Part shown: one piece after another, positions 8,751 through 17,573 of the stretch | Layout: every line of letters starts with the position of its first letter | Numbering within the stretch: position 1 is the stretch's first letter | DNA from: JAJNPS01 sp031378845 | GTDB lineage: Bacteria > Pseudomonadota > Alphaproteobacteria > Rhodobacterales > Rhodobacteraceae | Length of the DNA stretch: 64,000 nucleotides | NCBI GenBank assembly: GCA_031378845.1 | Contig: JANNES010000021.1 | Coordinates: forward strand, 248,001 to 312,000 | Direction of reading: 5' to 3' | Made by a program: the position numbers and the translations under genes | Notes under the pieces: generated by a model | What the model saw: the letters and a program-made list of their open reading frames with translations, nothing else | What the model was told of the DNA's origin: nothing | The model's database searches: none

Positions 8751-10148
8751 ATGCAAAAGACCTTCATCGGCCCCCACCTTCGCCGCCTGCGGCAAGAGCG
8801 TACAGAGACCCAAGGCGCAATGGCCCGCGCTTTGGGGATCTCGGCGTCTTACGTCAATCTTCTGGAAAACAACGAACGCTCCGTCTCAGTTCATGTCTTG
8901 CTGAAGCTTTTCGACATTTACGGTGTCGATTGGCGCGAGATTGCCGAAGAAGATGGCGCAGGCCAGCTGACCGATCTGCGCGCGGCCATGCAAGACCCGC
9001 TCTTTGCCGGTGCCAAACCTGACCTGGCTCAATTGCGCGCGGCTCTTGTCCATGCGCCCGACCTTGTGGCGGCCTTTATCCGGCTGCACCGGTCATGGTC
9101 TGCGGCCACCGATCAGTTGCTGGCCAAAGCAGAAGGCGAGGCGCCAAACCTGTCCTCGTCACCCGAAGCCGCCGTGCACAACGTCTTTCGCCGCCAACGC
9201 AACCACTTTCACGATCTCGAAGCGGCGGCCGAGGCGTTCTGGTCTGACGCACTGCCGGAACGCGATGAAATCTATGTCGCCTTGAAACGCCGCCTGCGCG
9301 ATCAGCTGGGCATCACAGTCCGGCTGGCGCGCGTCGAGGATCTGCCGGGCGCCTTGCGCCAGTATGACGAAGCCCGGCGCGAGATTTTGCTGTCAGAGGC
9401 CCTTGACCACACCAACCGCACGTTTCAGTTGGCGCATATGTGCGGACTTCTGGAACAGCGCGCGCTGCTGGACGCCCATATTTCTCGATCCGGCATCGCT
9501 GAACCACGTGGGATCGCGCGCCTGAGGGTGGAACTGGCGAACTATTTCGCGGCCGCAGTCTTGATGCCTTATGACGTCTTTCTTGCCGAGGCACGCGCCA
9601 CGAAATACGACTTCGACCATATTGCAACCCGATTTGGTGTCAGCTTTGAACAGGCCTGCCACCGCGCGACAACCCTTCAACGCGAAGGCGCACAAGGTGT
9701 TCCGTTCTTCTTTCTGCGCATCGACAAGGGCGGCAACGTCACCAAGCGGTTCAACGCAACCGACTTTCACCTGGCCGAATATGGCGGCGCGTGTCCGCGC
9801 CTCGATGTGCATACATCGTTTCGAACACCCGGAAAAATTGTCCCTCAATTTGTCGAGATGCCAGATAAATCTCAGTACTTCGTGTTCTCGCGGACAGTCG
9901 ACCGCCCGACCTGGATTCGCCATGCCCAGGACAACCGACTGGCCGTCGCGATGGGGTGCACCATCGAGCACGCGCCCCAGATCGGCTATGCCGAGGCGTT
10001 TTCAGTCACTGGCGCCCGGACCACCCCGATCGGCATCAATTGCCGCATCTGCCCTCGTGCCAATTGCGACCAGCGCGCGCATCAGGCGACGATCCTCACG
10101 CAGGTGGTGGATGAACGGCGCCGGGGAGCGACGAGGTTTGACGGTTGA
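8751..10148 (+). CDS. ScfR/RamB-type regulator (XRE HTH + degenerate IrrE/ImmA-like domain)
   Basis: 465 residues from ATG at 8751 (MQKTFIGPHLRRLRQERT), the usual start of this family; a GTG 12 bases upstream is in frame but has no better ribosome site. Domains: XRE helix-turn-helix (about 8-65, with ALGISASYVNLLENNER), then a COG3800 region related to ImmA/IrrE peptidases with degenerate metal motif (LAHMCGLLEQ), then a C-terminal Cys-containing DUF2083 region (CRICPRANCDQR). Relatives control acetate, propionate and glyoxylate metabolism and bind acyl-CoAs. Its divergence from the malyl-CoA operon suggests it controls that operon and senses an acyl-CoA. Confidence 0.85.
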   Translation: MQKTFIGPHLRRLRQERTETQGAMARALGISASYVNLLENNERSVSVHVLLKLFDIYGVDWREIAEEDGAGQLTDLRAAMQDPLFAGAKPDLAQLRAALVHAPDLVAAFIRLHRSWSAATDQLLAKAEGEAPNLSSSPEAAVHNVFRRQRNHFHDLEAAAEAFWSDALPERDEIYVALKRRLRDQLGITVRLARVEDLPGALRQYDEARREILLSEALDHTNRTFQLAHMCGLLEQRALLDAHISRSGIAEPRGIARLRVELANYFAAAVLMPYDVFLAEARATKYDFDHIATRFGVSFEQACHRATTLQREGAQGVPFFFLRIDKGGNVTKRFNATDFHLAEYGGACPRLDVHTSFRTPGKIVPQFVEMPDKSQYFVFSRTVDRPTWIRHAQDNRLAVAMGCTIEHAPQIGYAEAFSVTGARTTPIGINCRICPRANCDQRAHQATILTQVVDERRRGATRFDG

Positions 10149-10150
10149 CC

Positions 10151-10193
10151 AAATTCGTTGGAACGAATTTACAAATTTCTTCGAAGAAATTTG
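10151..10193. repeat. two adjacent perfect inverted repeats between convergent genes
   Basis: Repeat one is AAATTCGTT / AACGAATTT around GG (10151-10170). Repeat two is a perfect 22-base palindrome at 10172-10193 with arms CAAATTTCTTC and GAAGAAATTTG. They fill the 48 bases between the stop codons of the regulator and the DMGDH-like gene. They could be a bidirectional terminator, although no T-run follows, or protein-binding sites. They contain GAATTTACAAA (10165-10175), which also occurs at 8686-8696 in front of the same regulator. Confidence 0.6.
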
Positions 10194-10196
10194 GCT

Positions 10197-12629
10197 TCAG
10201 GCTTTCACGCGCAGGTTCGCCGGATCGTAGAGCGGGGTCAAATGCACGTGGGCCGGAATGCGCTCGGAAGCGACCTCCAACTCATAGTCACCAGAAAGTA
10301 CAAAATCTGCTGTCACGCCCTGGGGATGGCGTACATAGCCCATTCCGATCGCTTGTCCGACGGTATGGCCATAGCCGCCTGACGACAGCCAACCCACGCG
10401 CTGACCATCACGGTAGATCGTCTCGCGCCCCAGCAAAACCACATCCGGGGCGGCGGTAAATGTCGCCAAGCGCTTTTTGACGCCGCCAGCAAGCTGTGCG
10501 GCCACCGCGTCACGCCCGAGAAAGGGAATGTCAGACTTTGTTTTTGCGGCCCAGCTCAGCCCGGCCTCGACGGGCGTGTGGTCTGGCCCGATATCCGCAC
10601 CCCACGCGCGATAGCCCTTTTCAAGGCGCAGGGTCTCGATGGCGCGGTAGCCTGCATTGACCACCCGGCCCGTTGCCACAAGCGCCTCATACACCGTCAC
10701 CGCGACATCTGTCGGCATGTGCAGTTCCCAACCCAGTTCGCCAATATAGGTGACGCGCAACGCAAGTACGGGACAGTTTGCAACGGAAATGGCGCGGGCG
10801 GTGGCGAACGGAAATCCAGCATTGGACACATCGTCACCCGACACTGCCGACAGCACATCGCGCGAATCTGGCCCCATAAGCGACAGCACGGACGAACCGG
10901 AGGTCACATCCAACAGCTGGCAATCGCCACAAAGGTTCCGCAAAATCCAGTCGAAATCATGCGTGGCAAAACCGGTTCCCGTGACGATGTAGAACGCATC
11001 TTCAGCTTGCCGGACCACTGTGAGGTCGCATTCGATGCCACCCTTGGCGTTCAGCATCTGGGTATAGGTCAGCGCGCCTACTTCGCGCGCCACATTCCCC
11101 GCCGCGATCCAGTTCAGCGCCTTGGCGGCATCGGGCCCCTTAACCATGAACTTGGCAAACGATGTTTGATCGATCAGCACTGCGCCGTTGCGCGCCGCGT
11201 GATGTTCGCGCGCGACAGCGCCAAACCATCCCGGCCGCTGATAGGAATAGATATCCTCGGGCATCTCGCCTGCAGCAAGATCGGCAAACCAGTTTGGTCG
11301 CTCCCAGCCCAGCTTTTCGCCAAAACACGCCCCTGCCGCTTGCAGATGCCCATAGAGAGGTGATCGGCGTGTCGGGCGGGCCGAACGCATTTCCTCGGAT
11401 GGCCACGCGACACTGTAGTGCTTGGCATAGGCCTCAAGCGTGCGTGCGCGCACCCAATCGGTCGATCCATGCACGCGACCAAAGCGTCGGATATCCACCG
11501 GCCAAAGATCAAAGGGAGGCTCGCCGTTGGCCACCCAATCGGCCAGCGCCATGCCCGCACCACCGCCGGCGGCGATGCCAAAGGCGTTAAAGCCCGCGCC
11601 GACATACAGATTTCGCAGCTCCGGCGCCTCGCCCAGAATGAAATTGCCGTCCGGCGTAAAGCTTTCCGGCCCGTTGATCAGCTGCTTGACCCCCGCCGTG
11701 GCCAAGGCCGGAACACGCGCAATCGCATCCTCCATGAATTGACCGTAGTGGTCGAAATCGCTGGTGAGCAACTCGAAATGGAAGCCTTCGGGAATGCCGT
11801 TTGTGGCCCAGGGCTTGGGATTTGGCTCATAGCCGCCCCAGACGAGGCCGCCGACTTCTTCCTTCCAGTAGGTCAATCGGTCTGGATCGCGCAGCGTCGG
11901 CAGACCGGGCGTCACACCGGGGATTTGCTCGGTGACCATGTATTGATGCTCGACCGAGACCAGCGGCACATTCACCCCAACCGTCGCCGCGAGAGTGCGC
12001 GTCCACTGGCCCGCACAAACAACCACCTTTTCGCATTCGATCGCGCCCGCAGGCGTCACCACTCCACGAATGCGCCCCTCTTCGACGACGATGCGTGTGA
12101 CCGGCACATCCTCGAAAATCTTGACCCCCGCCATGCGCGCGCCCCGCGCCAGTGACTGCGTGATATCTGAGGGGTTGGCCTGACCGTCGGTGGGCAAGTA
12201 TGCGGCCCCCACCAGATCGTCGATTGTCATCAATGGCCAAAGGTCCTGCGCCTCGCGCGGCGTCAGAAGATGCATCTCCAGCCCAAACGAATGCGCGGTG
12301 GTCGCCTGCCGCTTCACTTCGGTCCAGCGCTCGGCAGTGCAGGCAAGTCGCAAACCGCCGTTCATCTTCCAGCCGGTCTGCAGGCCTGTCTCGGCCTCCA
12401 GCGATTTGTAAAGGGCCACCGAGTGGCCCAACAGCTGGGTGATGTTGGCCGAGGTGCGCAACTGCCCCACCAACCCAGCAGCATGAAAAGTCGTGCCGGA
12501 CGTCAGCTTTTTGCGCTCCAGCAAAACCGTGTCGGTCCAGCCAAGCTTGCCCAAGTGATATGCGACCGAGCAGCCGACGATCCCCCCCCCGATGATCACG
12601 GCGCGGGCAGTGCTGGGCAGATCAGTCAT
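10197..12629 (-). CDS. dimethylglycine dehydrogenase-like FAD/GcvT fusion enzyme (paralogue 1)
   Basis: 810 residues from ATG at 12629. N-terminal DAO-type FAD domain (AVIIGGGIVGCSVAYHLG) with the His of SGTTFHAAGL that carries covalent FAD in DMGDH/sarcosine dehydrogenases, a central FAO_M linker region, and C-terminal GcvT folate-binding domains (VTYIGELGWELHMP, ETLRLEKGYRAWG). Enzymes of this layout oxidise an N-methyl group and pass the carbon to tetrahydrofolate. It overlaps the upstream phosphotransferase gene by 8 bases, so they form an operon. The exact methylated amine is unknown; dimethylglycine and sarcosine are candidates. Confidence 0.88.
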   Translation of the reverse strand: MTDLPSTARAVIIGGGIVGCSVAYHLGKLGWTDTVLLERKKLTSGTTFHAAGLVGQLRTSANITQLLGHSVALYKSLEAETGLQTGWKMNGGLRLACTAERWTEVKRQATTAHSFGLEMHLLTPREAQDLWPLMTIDDLVGAAYLPTDGQANPSDITQSLARGARMAGVKIFEDVPVTRIVVEEGRIRGVVTPAGAIECEKVVVCAGQWTRTLAATVGVNVPLVSVEHQYMVTEQIPGVTPGLPTLRDPDRLTYWKEEVGGLVWGGYEPNPKPWATNGIPEGFHFELLTSDFDHYGQFMEDAIARVPALATAGVKQLINGPESFTPDGNFILGEAPELRNLYVGAGFNAFGIAAGGGAGMALADWVANGEPPFDLWPVDIRRFGRVHGSTDWVRARTLEAYAKHYSVAWPSEEMRSARPTRRSPLYGHLQAAGACFGEKLGWERPNWFADLAAGEMPEDIYSYQRPGWFGAVAREHHAARNGAVLIDQTSFAKFMVKGPDAAKALNWIAAGNVAREVGALTYTQMLNAKGGIECDLTVVRQAEDAFYIVTGTGFATHDFDWILRNLCGDCQLLDVTSGSSVLSLMGPDSRDVLSAVSGDDVSNAGFPFATARAISVANCPVLALRVTYIGELGWELHMPTDVAVTVYEALVATGRVVNAGYRAIETLRLEKGYRAWGADIGPDHTPVEAGLSWAAKTKSDIPFLGRDAVAAQLAGGVKKRLATFTAAPDVVLLGRETIYRDGQRVGWLSSGGYGHTVGQAIGMGYVRHPQGVTADFVLSGDYELEVASERIPAHVHLTPLYDPANLRVKA

Positions 12630-13500
12630 GGAAGTCCTCAAAGACGGCCAGTGCCGCCCGATATGTCCGAAGGTAGTCCGACGTATAGGTCGCGTAATCA
12701 AAATCCAAGGTGGAGTGAATTTCCTGCACCATGCTCCACATGGCTTCGCGCAAGGCAGCGGCAGCTTTCATCGCCAGGTAACGGCGCCACAGGCTGGCAT
12801 CGGGTGGGGTTCCGAAATAGGTGGCCAAGACGCGGCGTTCCTGCGCCTCGCTCAATCCGGCATTGGCCGCAAGTCCGCCCAGATCGAACAAGGGGGAGCC
12901 GAACCCGCCATAGTCCCAGTCGATTAGCCACATCCGGTGACCGTCATGCAGAAAATTGGCTGGCAGCAGGTCGTTATGTCCAAAGACCATCTCGATCCGA
13001 CCAACCGCAGCCTCCAGCCGATCAGCCTCGGACAAGAGCCGTGGGATCAGCGCCACGTGGTGGCTCAACCCGTCACGCAAGCTGCCCGCATAGTCGCGCA
13101 CGACATGAAACACCCAAAAGGTCAGCACCGGCCCACGCAGGTGGCGCGGAATTTCACGGTGCGCACGCATCAGAAGATCCAGCGCCTGATCCAGCAAGGC
13201 ATCTTCGCGCAGGTCGGCAGCCGTCATTGTCCGGCTGTCGATAAAGTCGATCACCATCGCCCCGGGCTCATGGTAGATCACAGTCGGGGACACGCCTGCG
13301 GCGTGGGCTGCGCGGCTGGCGGCCAGTTCGTTAAACCGCAGGATCTGATGGACCGGGATATCGTCGCCGATCCGCACAACGGCCTTGCGATCGCCGTCCG
13401 TCACAAGGACGTTCAAATTGGTGATGCCGCCGCCCAGAGGCTCGGCATGGACGGGCCCACGCCACACGGGCAACGCCATGGCCCGTTCAACCGGCGTCAC
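12622..13500 (-). CDS. choline kinase-like phosphotransferase (APH family)
   Basis: 292 residues using GTG at 13500, which has AGGTG just upstream and gives the family-like start VTPVERAMALPVW; an in-frame ATG at 13539 lacks a ribosome site. Kinase features: LGGGITNLNVLV as nucleotide-binding loop, VVRIG with the Lys replaced by Arg, the catalytic FGHNDLLPANFL and the metal-binding LIDWDYGG. This subgroup of the aminoglycoside-phosphotransferase fold includes choline/ethanolamine and other small-alcohol kinases, not only antibiotic resistance enzymes. Tight coupling to a DMGDH-like demethylase suggests an amino-alcohol or methylamine-alcohol substrate; that is inference. Confidence 0.8.
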   Translation of the reverse strand: MTPVERAMALPVWRGPVHAEPLGGGITNLNVLVTDGDRKAVVRIGDDIPVHQILRFNELAASRAAHAAGVSPTVIYHEPGAMVIDFIDSRTMTAADLREDALLDQALDLLMRAHREIPRHLRGPVLTFWVFHVVRDYAGSLRDGLSHHVALIPRLLSEADRLEAAVGRIEMVFGHNDLLPANFLHDGHRMWLIDWDYGGFGSPLFDLGGLAANAGLSEAQERRVLATYFGTPPDASLWRRYLAMKAAAALREAMWSMVQEIHSTLDFDYATYTSDYLRTYRAALAVFEDFHD

Positions 13501-13876
13501 GTGGCACCTGCCAAACGACAGGCCGCCGCACGGAGACATCCATGCAGCGTCCGGGTTGCATCGCTGTGCGTTGTCTCGTCACAGCGCATGATGCGTATCA
13601 GGCAACTGATATTCCTCAGGTGAATCGGGCGGACCTGAGGGGATCAGATCCGCCCGAAAGACGTAACCCACAATGCAATACTCTGCGGGCGTAACCCTTT
13701 GCATTCACGAAAATCGAGGCGCGCCGTAATTGACCCGACCGATGTGATCAAGCTGCCTCATAACCATTCGATGAGTCAAAGGTTTCGTGGTAATACGCAT
13801 TAGAATTGGATCTATGTGTGGAAATCTGCTATCTAAAAGCATTACAATAACGTAATTCCACAGATGAATCCCAAAC
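13501..13876. promoter_or_regulatory. divergent regulatory region with competing hairpins and AT-rich promoter area
   Basis: About 375 bases without a gene. Near the minus-strand operon are two overlapping inverted repeats: CCTCAGGT/ACCTGAGG (13614-13621 with 13633-13640) and CGGGCGGA/TCCGCCCG (13626-13633 with 13649-13656), the latter extended inward by CTGA/TCAG. They share bases and cannot form together. GTAACCC occurs twice (about 13664 and 13691), each followed by TGCA. Near the DeoR start are ATTAC/GTAAT and TGTGGAA/TTCCACA inverted repeats (13815-13862), plausible DeoR operators. All functional readings are inference. Confidence 0.45.
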
Positions 13877-14641
13877 ATGCCATCTCGGACCCACGATCAG
13901 ACCATCCTTGCTGCGCTTTCTCGCGCCGGTTCCGCCCGAATCCTCGATCTTGCGGCCGATCTGCGCGTGACCGATGAGACGATTCGTCGCGCCATAAAAC
14001 GGCTCGAGGCGCAAGGGGCCGTCACCCGGGTCCATGGCGGGGTTCAAATCCGCGATTGGGCGTCAGAGCCTGGCTTTGCGCTTCGCTATGCGCTGAACCC
14101 CAAGGCCAAACGTGCAATCGCTGCCCGCGTGGCGGAACTGGTGGCAGACGGGGCGTCGCTGTTTCTCGATGTCGGGTCAACCACCGCCTATGTCGCGCAA
14201 GCCCTGCGTGCGCGCCGGGAGCTTCTGGTTGTCACCAATTCGCTGTCGGTGGCGCAGGCGCTGACCGGGATCAACGGGACACGCGTCTACATGGCGGGTG
14301 GCGAGTTGCGCGCGCATGACGGCGGCGCTTTTGGGGCCGAGGCACTGGCTTTCGTGCGGCAATTTCGCGTCCGGCACGCGATCCTGTCGGTTACGGCCGT
14401 CGATGCGAGGTCAGGCTTTCTGTTGCACGATCTGCGCGAGGCCGAGTTCAGTCGCACCATCATAGATGCCGCCGAAGAGGCAATTGTGGTTGCAGATGCG
14501 ACCAAGTTTCACGCCACCGCCCCGATCTGTATCGCCGCGCCCGAGCGTTTCGGGCGACTGGTCACTGACGCGGCCCCTGCCCCCGATATCCATGATTTTC
14601 TGACCAGCCAAGGCGTCGAGGTGATCGTCGCAGGCGCGTGA
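13877..14641 (+). CDS. DeoR/GlpR-family transcriptional regulator
   Basis: 254 residues. N-terminal DeoR helix-turn-helix (DLAADLRVTDETIRRAIKRLEAQGAVTRVHGG) and a C-terminal DeoRC sugar-phosphate-sensing domain with SLFLDVGSTTAYVAQAL, VVTNSLSVAQAL and VVADATKF. Such proteins usually repress a nearby operon and respond to a phosphorylated metabolite. It is divergent from the kinase plus DMGDH-like operon, and the kinase could make the phosphorylated effector. It is convergent with the DUF1501 gene, with no space between stop codons. Confidence 0.88.
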   Translation: MPSRTHDQTILAALSRAGSARILDLAADLRVTDETIRRAIKRLEAQGAVTRVHGGVQIRDWASEPGFALRYALNPKAKRAIAARVAELVADGASLFLDVGSTTAYVAQALRARRELLVVTNSLSVAQALTGINGTRVYMAGGELRAHDGGAFGAEALAFVRQFRVRHAILSVTAVDARSGFLLHDLREAEFSRTIIDAAEEAIVVADATKFHATAPICIAAPERFGRLVTDAAPAPDIHDFLTSQGVEVIVAGA

Positions 14642-15796
14642 TCAGCTCCAAAGCCCGATCGGGCTTGCCTTGAAACCGGGAAAGACTTTCGAAGGGTCGG
14701 CCAGACCCAGATGCCCCGTCAAAAGCTCCGACAGGACCGACCGGTAGTCGGTGATGACAGCCAGATCGGCCCCCTCTTCGAGTGCCTCGTTGGCGAGGCC
14801 CGGCCATCGGCCAACCATGCGCCCGCCACGCGCCTGCGGACCAAGCACGATCATTACATTGCCGCGCCCATGATCGGTGCCCCCGGCGGTGTTTGATCGC
14901 AGACGCCGGCCAAACTCGCTCATGACCAACACCGACACATCTTGCTGCCACGCCCCAAGGTCGCGCCAGAACGCCATCACCGCTTGCGACAGGTTCGATG
15001 TCAGACCGTTGAACTGGTCGGCCTGATTGACATGCGTGTCCCATCCGGGGACATCGACCGTGGCCACCCGCATCCCCATTTCGGACTTGATCGCCTGCGC
15101 CACCGTCATCAACGCTTGGGACAACTCGCTGCCCTCGGGATAGGGCTGATCGGGCGCATAGGCTTTGACCGCGCCTTCGGCCTCCGACCAGATAAGCGCG
15201 TTCAGGCTGTCGCTCAGGCCGATAAGCTCCGTTACGGGCAACTCCAAAGGCCCGTGGTCGCCAAAACCCTGAGCCAGCCGGGCGCGAAGCTGTGGGGCAA
15301 GCCAATGACCCGCGCCGATCAGCAAATCCTCAAGCCGACCGGCAACCGCGGCCTTGGCCCCGATGAGACTGGCCGGCCGCATCGCCCCGACAGCCAGTGC
15401 GGGCATCGGCCCACCGGGTTTGGCAGCGGCCAACCAGCGCCCGATCCACCCCCCGGGGTCACCGGGTGGCAAAGCGGCCCCAAGCAGACCCTGTTCAATC
15501 CTCGCCTCGGCATCGAAATGGCTGCGCGTCGCATCGGTCAGCCCCGCGGCGTGGATCAGGCTCAGATCGCCTGCCTCGTAGAGATCGGCAAACGCGGCAA
15601 GGCCGGGGTGAAAGCGAAACTCCACGTCAGCATTATCTTGGGCAATCAGACGCCCCGCACCATCGCCCTCGCGCAGGACCCGCAGCATTTCGGGTCTTGC
15701 CGAGATGTAGTTTGCATCACTGACCGGGCTGACCAGGGACAGCCCATCGGCCCCACCGCGCAAGAACAGTACGACAAGGATCGGTTCACGCGCCAT
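14642..15796 (-). CDS. DUF1501 family protein
   Basis: 384 residues from ATG at 15796, which has AGGTG six bases upstream; a GTG at 15805 is also in frame. Motifs LVVLFLRGGADGLSLV and VLVMSEFGRRLRSN, with GTDHGRGNVMIVLG, match DUF1501, a member of the alkaline-phosphatase/sulfatase-like superfamily of unknown reaction. It is immediately downstream of a DUF1800 gene, the standard pairing of these two families. No clear export signal on this protein. Confidence 0.88.
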   Translation of the reverse strand: MAREPILVVLFLRGGADGLSLVSPVSDANYISARPEMLRVLREGDGAGRLIAQDNADVEFRFHPGLAAFADLYEAGDLSLIHAAGLTDATRSHFDAEARIEQGLLGAALPPGDPGGWIGRWLAAAKPGGPMPALAVGAMRPASLIGAKAAVAGRLEDLLIGAGHWLAPQLRARLAQGFGDHGPLELPVTELIGLSDSLNALIWSEAEGAVKAYAPDQPYPEGSELSQALMTVAQAIKSEMGMRVATVDVPGWDTHVNQADQFNGLTSNLSQAVMAFWRDLGAWQQDVSVLVMSEFGRRLRSNTAGGTDHGRGNVMIVLGPQARGGRMVGRWPGLANEALEEGADLAVITDYRSVLSELLTGHLGLADPSKVFPGFKASPIGLWS

Positions 15797-15805
15797 GTGG
15801 GTCAC

Positions 15806-17467
15806 CTATCGCAGCAAAACATCAGGGGTCAGAGCGGCAAAGGCCACCGCCATCTTGGCCAGCCCCGCACGGTCTTCGTCCGGCATCGCAGCGACCATTT
15901 CCAAAGGATCATAGCCATAGACCTCTTGCAAGATCGCAGCGATCTCGTCTGACCGCGATGGGGCCAGAGCCGTTGAAAAGCGCGCCACAAAGGTCGCATA
16001 GGTCTCGCCGCTCCGGGGCGAAAAATCCGCAGTTGCGCAGCCATACCAGTCTTCATGCGCAGCGATCGCCATGTCGACAAGCCGGTTCAGCGTGCTTGCG
16101 CCGGTCCATGCCGCCGCCGTGTCGGGGTGACCTGTGGGCGGGCCATAGGTATGAATCTGCCAGCCTGCGCGCGCCAGTTGCCAGGCATGGGCATTGGTCG
16201 TCGCGGTGATCTCGGCCCCCGTCGCACGATAAAGCGCCGTCAGATATTCGAATGGGCGACGCACCTTGGCCGCCGGAACCGTGCCAAATGCCGGTGACAG
16301 GACCAAGGCGCGCAGCACCTGCGCGATCTGGTCCGGCGCATCGGCCGTCGCCAGGAATATGTCCGCCAGATGCGCGGTCAGATCCGCCGGCGGCGCATCC
16401 GCCAAGAAACGCTGCGCGAGTTTTTCGGTTATGTGGCGCGCGGTTGCGGGATGGCGGGCAAGGATATCGAGAACCTCGTCGCCATCAGCCAGCCGCGCGC
16501 GCTGGGGGGCAAATTCGCGCCCCAAGATGCGCTTTTGATACGGATCGTGCCAGGCTTCGACATAGTTGAAGGTGCCGCTTTGCGGGGCATTCTCACCTTC
16601 GGCAAGCTCGCGGCCATCGCCGACGGACCAGCCGGTAAAGGCGCGGGCAACTTCATAGACATCCTGGTCGATGTAACCCTCGGCAAGTTCCGCCTCTGCG
16701 CCGGGCACGTCGCGCCACGCAGCGTAAGTGTCGTTCAGATACGCGCCAGCCCCAAGGGTATGAAGCTCCAGAAGCTCACGTGCGAAATTCTCGTTCGCCG
16801 GGCTCGCCCGGCTTTCATCGTTGTTCAGATAGTAGAGCATCGACGGCGATTGCGCGACGGCACCAAGCATCTGGCGAAAGTTGCCCAAAGCATGCAGGCG
16901 CAATACGTCGTCGTGACCCGGAAAGAAGGCCGCCGTGAATTCGTTCTTTTGCGCGTTGACGCTAAAGTGGTCGTGCCAGAAACCGACCATCATCTCGTGG
17001 ACCTGGGCCGGCGAATGCACCGCGCGGATCAACGTGGCCGCGATGACCTCATCGGCAGGGCGCGCGCGTTCGGTATAGGACATGCCGATGGACCAATCGA
17101 CAAGCCGGACATTCTCGGCGGGATCTCGGGTCAACGAGGTAAGCCCGCGCATCTCATCGAGCGCGGGCCAACTGTTGCCCTCTTGATCACTTTCGGCGTC
17201 ATAGACGATCTGCAGACGCGCCGCAGACAGCCGAGAGGCAACGCCCGCGTCCTCGATCGGCATCGCCAGCTGCGCCTCGAACCACGCTGCGCGACCGATC
17301 AGCGCGGTTTCCGCACGAAGCGCCGGTGTCGCCCCATAGGTGAGTCGGTTCAACCACAGCTCATCCAGCGCAACACTTTCGGAAACCGCAGCGAGACCGA
17401 TACGCGGCATCGACATTGCCGCCAACCCGGCCAGAAGGCGGGTATGAAAAGCACGTCGTGTCAGCAT
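15806..17467 (-). CDS. DUF1800 family protein, probable Tat substrate
   Basis: 553 residues. The N-terminus MLTRRAFHTRLLAGLAAMSM has a twin-arginine followed by a hydrophobic stretch, so export by Tat is likely. The body shows LNRLTYGATPALRAE, MMVGFWHDHFSVN and NENFARELLELHTLG, which are typical of DUF1800. Function is not established; the family is co-encoded with DUF1501, as here. The upstream gap of 106 bases leaves room for a promoter. Confidence 0.88.
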   Translation of the reverse strand: MLTRRAFHTRLLAGLAAMSMPRIGLAAVSESVALDELWLNRLTYGATPALRAETALIGRAAWFEAQLAMPIEDAGVASRLSAARLQIVYDAESDQEGNSWPALDEMRGLTSLTRDPAENVRLVDWSIGMSYTERARPADEVIAATLIRAVHSPAQVHEMMVGFWHDHFSVNAQKNEFTAAFFPGHDDVLRLHALGNFRQMLGAVAQSPSMLYYLNNDESRASPANENFARELLELHTLGAGAYLNDTYAAWRDVPGAEAELAEGYIDQDVYEVARAFTGWSVGDGRELAEGENAPQSGTFNYVEAWHDPYQKRILGREFAPQRARLADGDEVLDILARHPATARHITEKLAQRFLADAPPADLTAHLADIFLATADAPDQIAQVLRALVLSPAFGTVPAAKVRRPFEYLTALYRATGAEITATTNAHAWQLARAGWQIHTYGPPTGHPDTAAAWTGASTLNRLVDMAIAAHEDWYGCATADFSPRSGETYATFVARFSTALAPSRSDEIAAILQEVYGYDPLEMVAAMPDEDRAGLAKMAVAFAALTPDVLLR

Positions 17468-17573
17468 GTTCGCCCTCGTTAAAAACCGTTTTGTACAGAC
17501 GACGGTACTTACAGTTAGCGCTGTCTGTCATGCGTCAATCGAGAGGCGGCGAAAACATGCCGGTCGCGTCGCC

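Noticed and set aside
12622..13500. Aminoglycoside resistance by the APH-fold protein
   Set aside because: The family also covers choline and other small-molecule kinases, and the operon with a demethylase points to metabolism.
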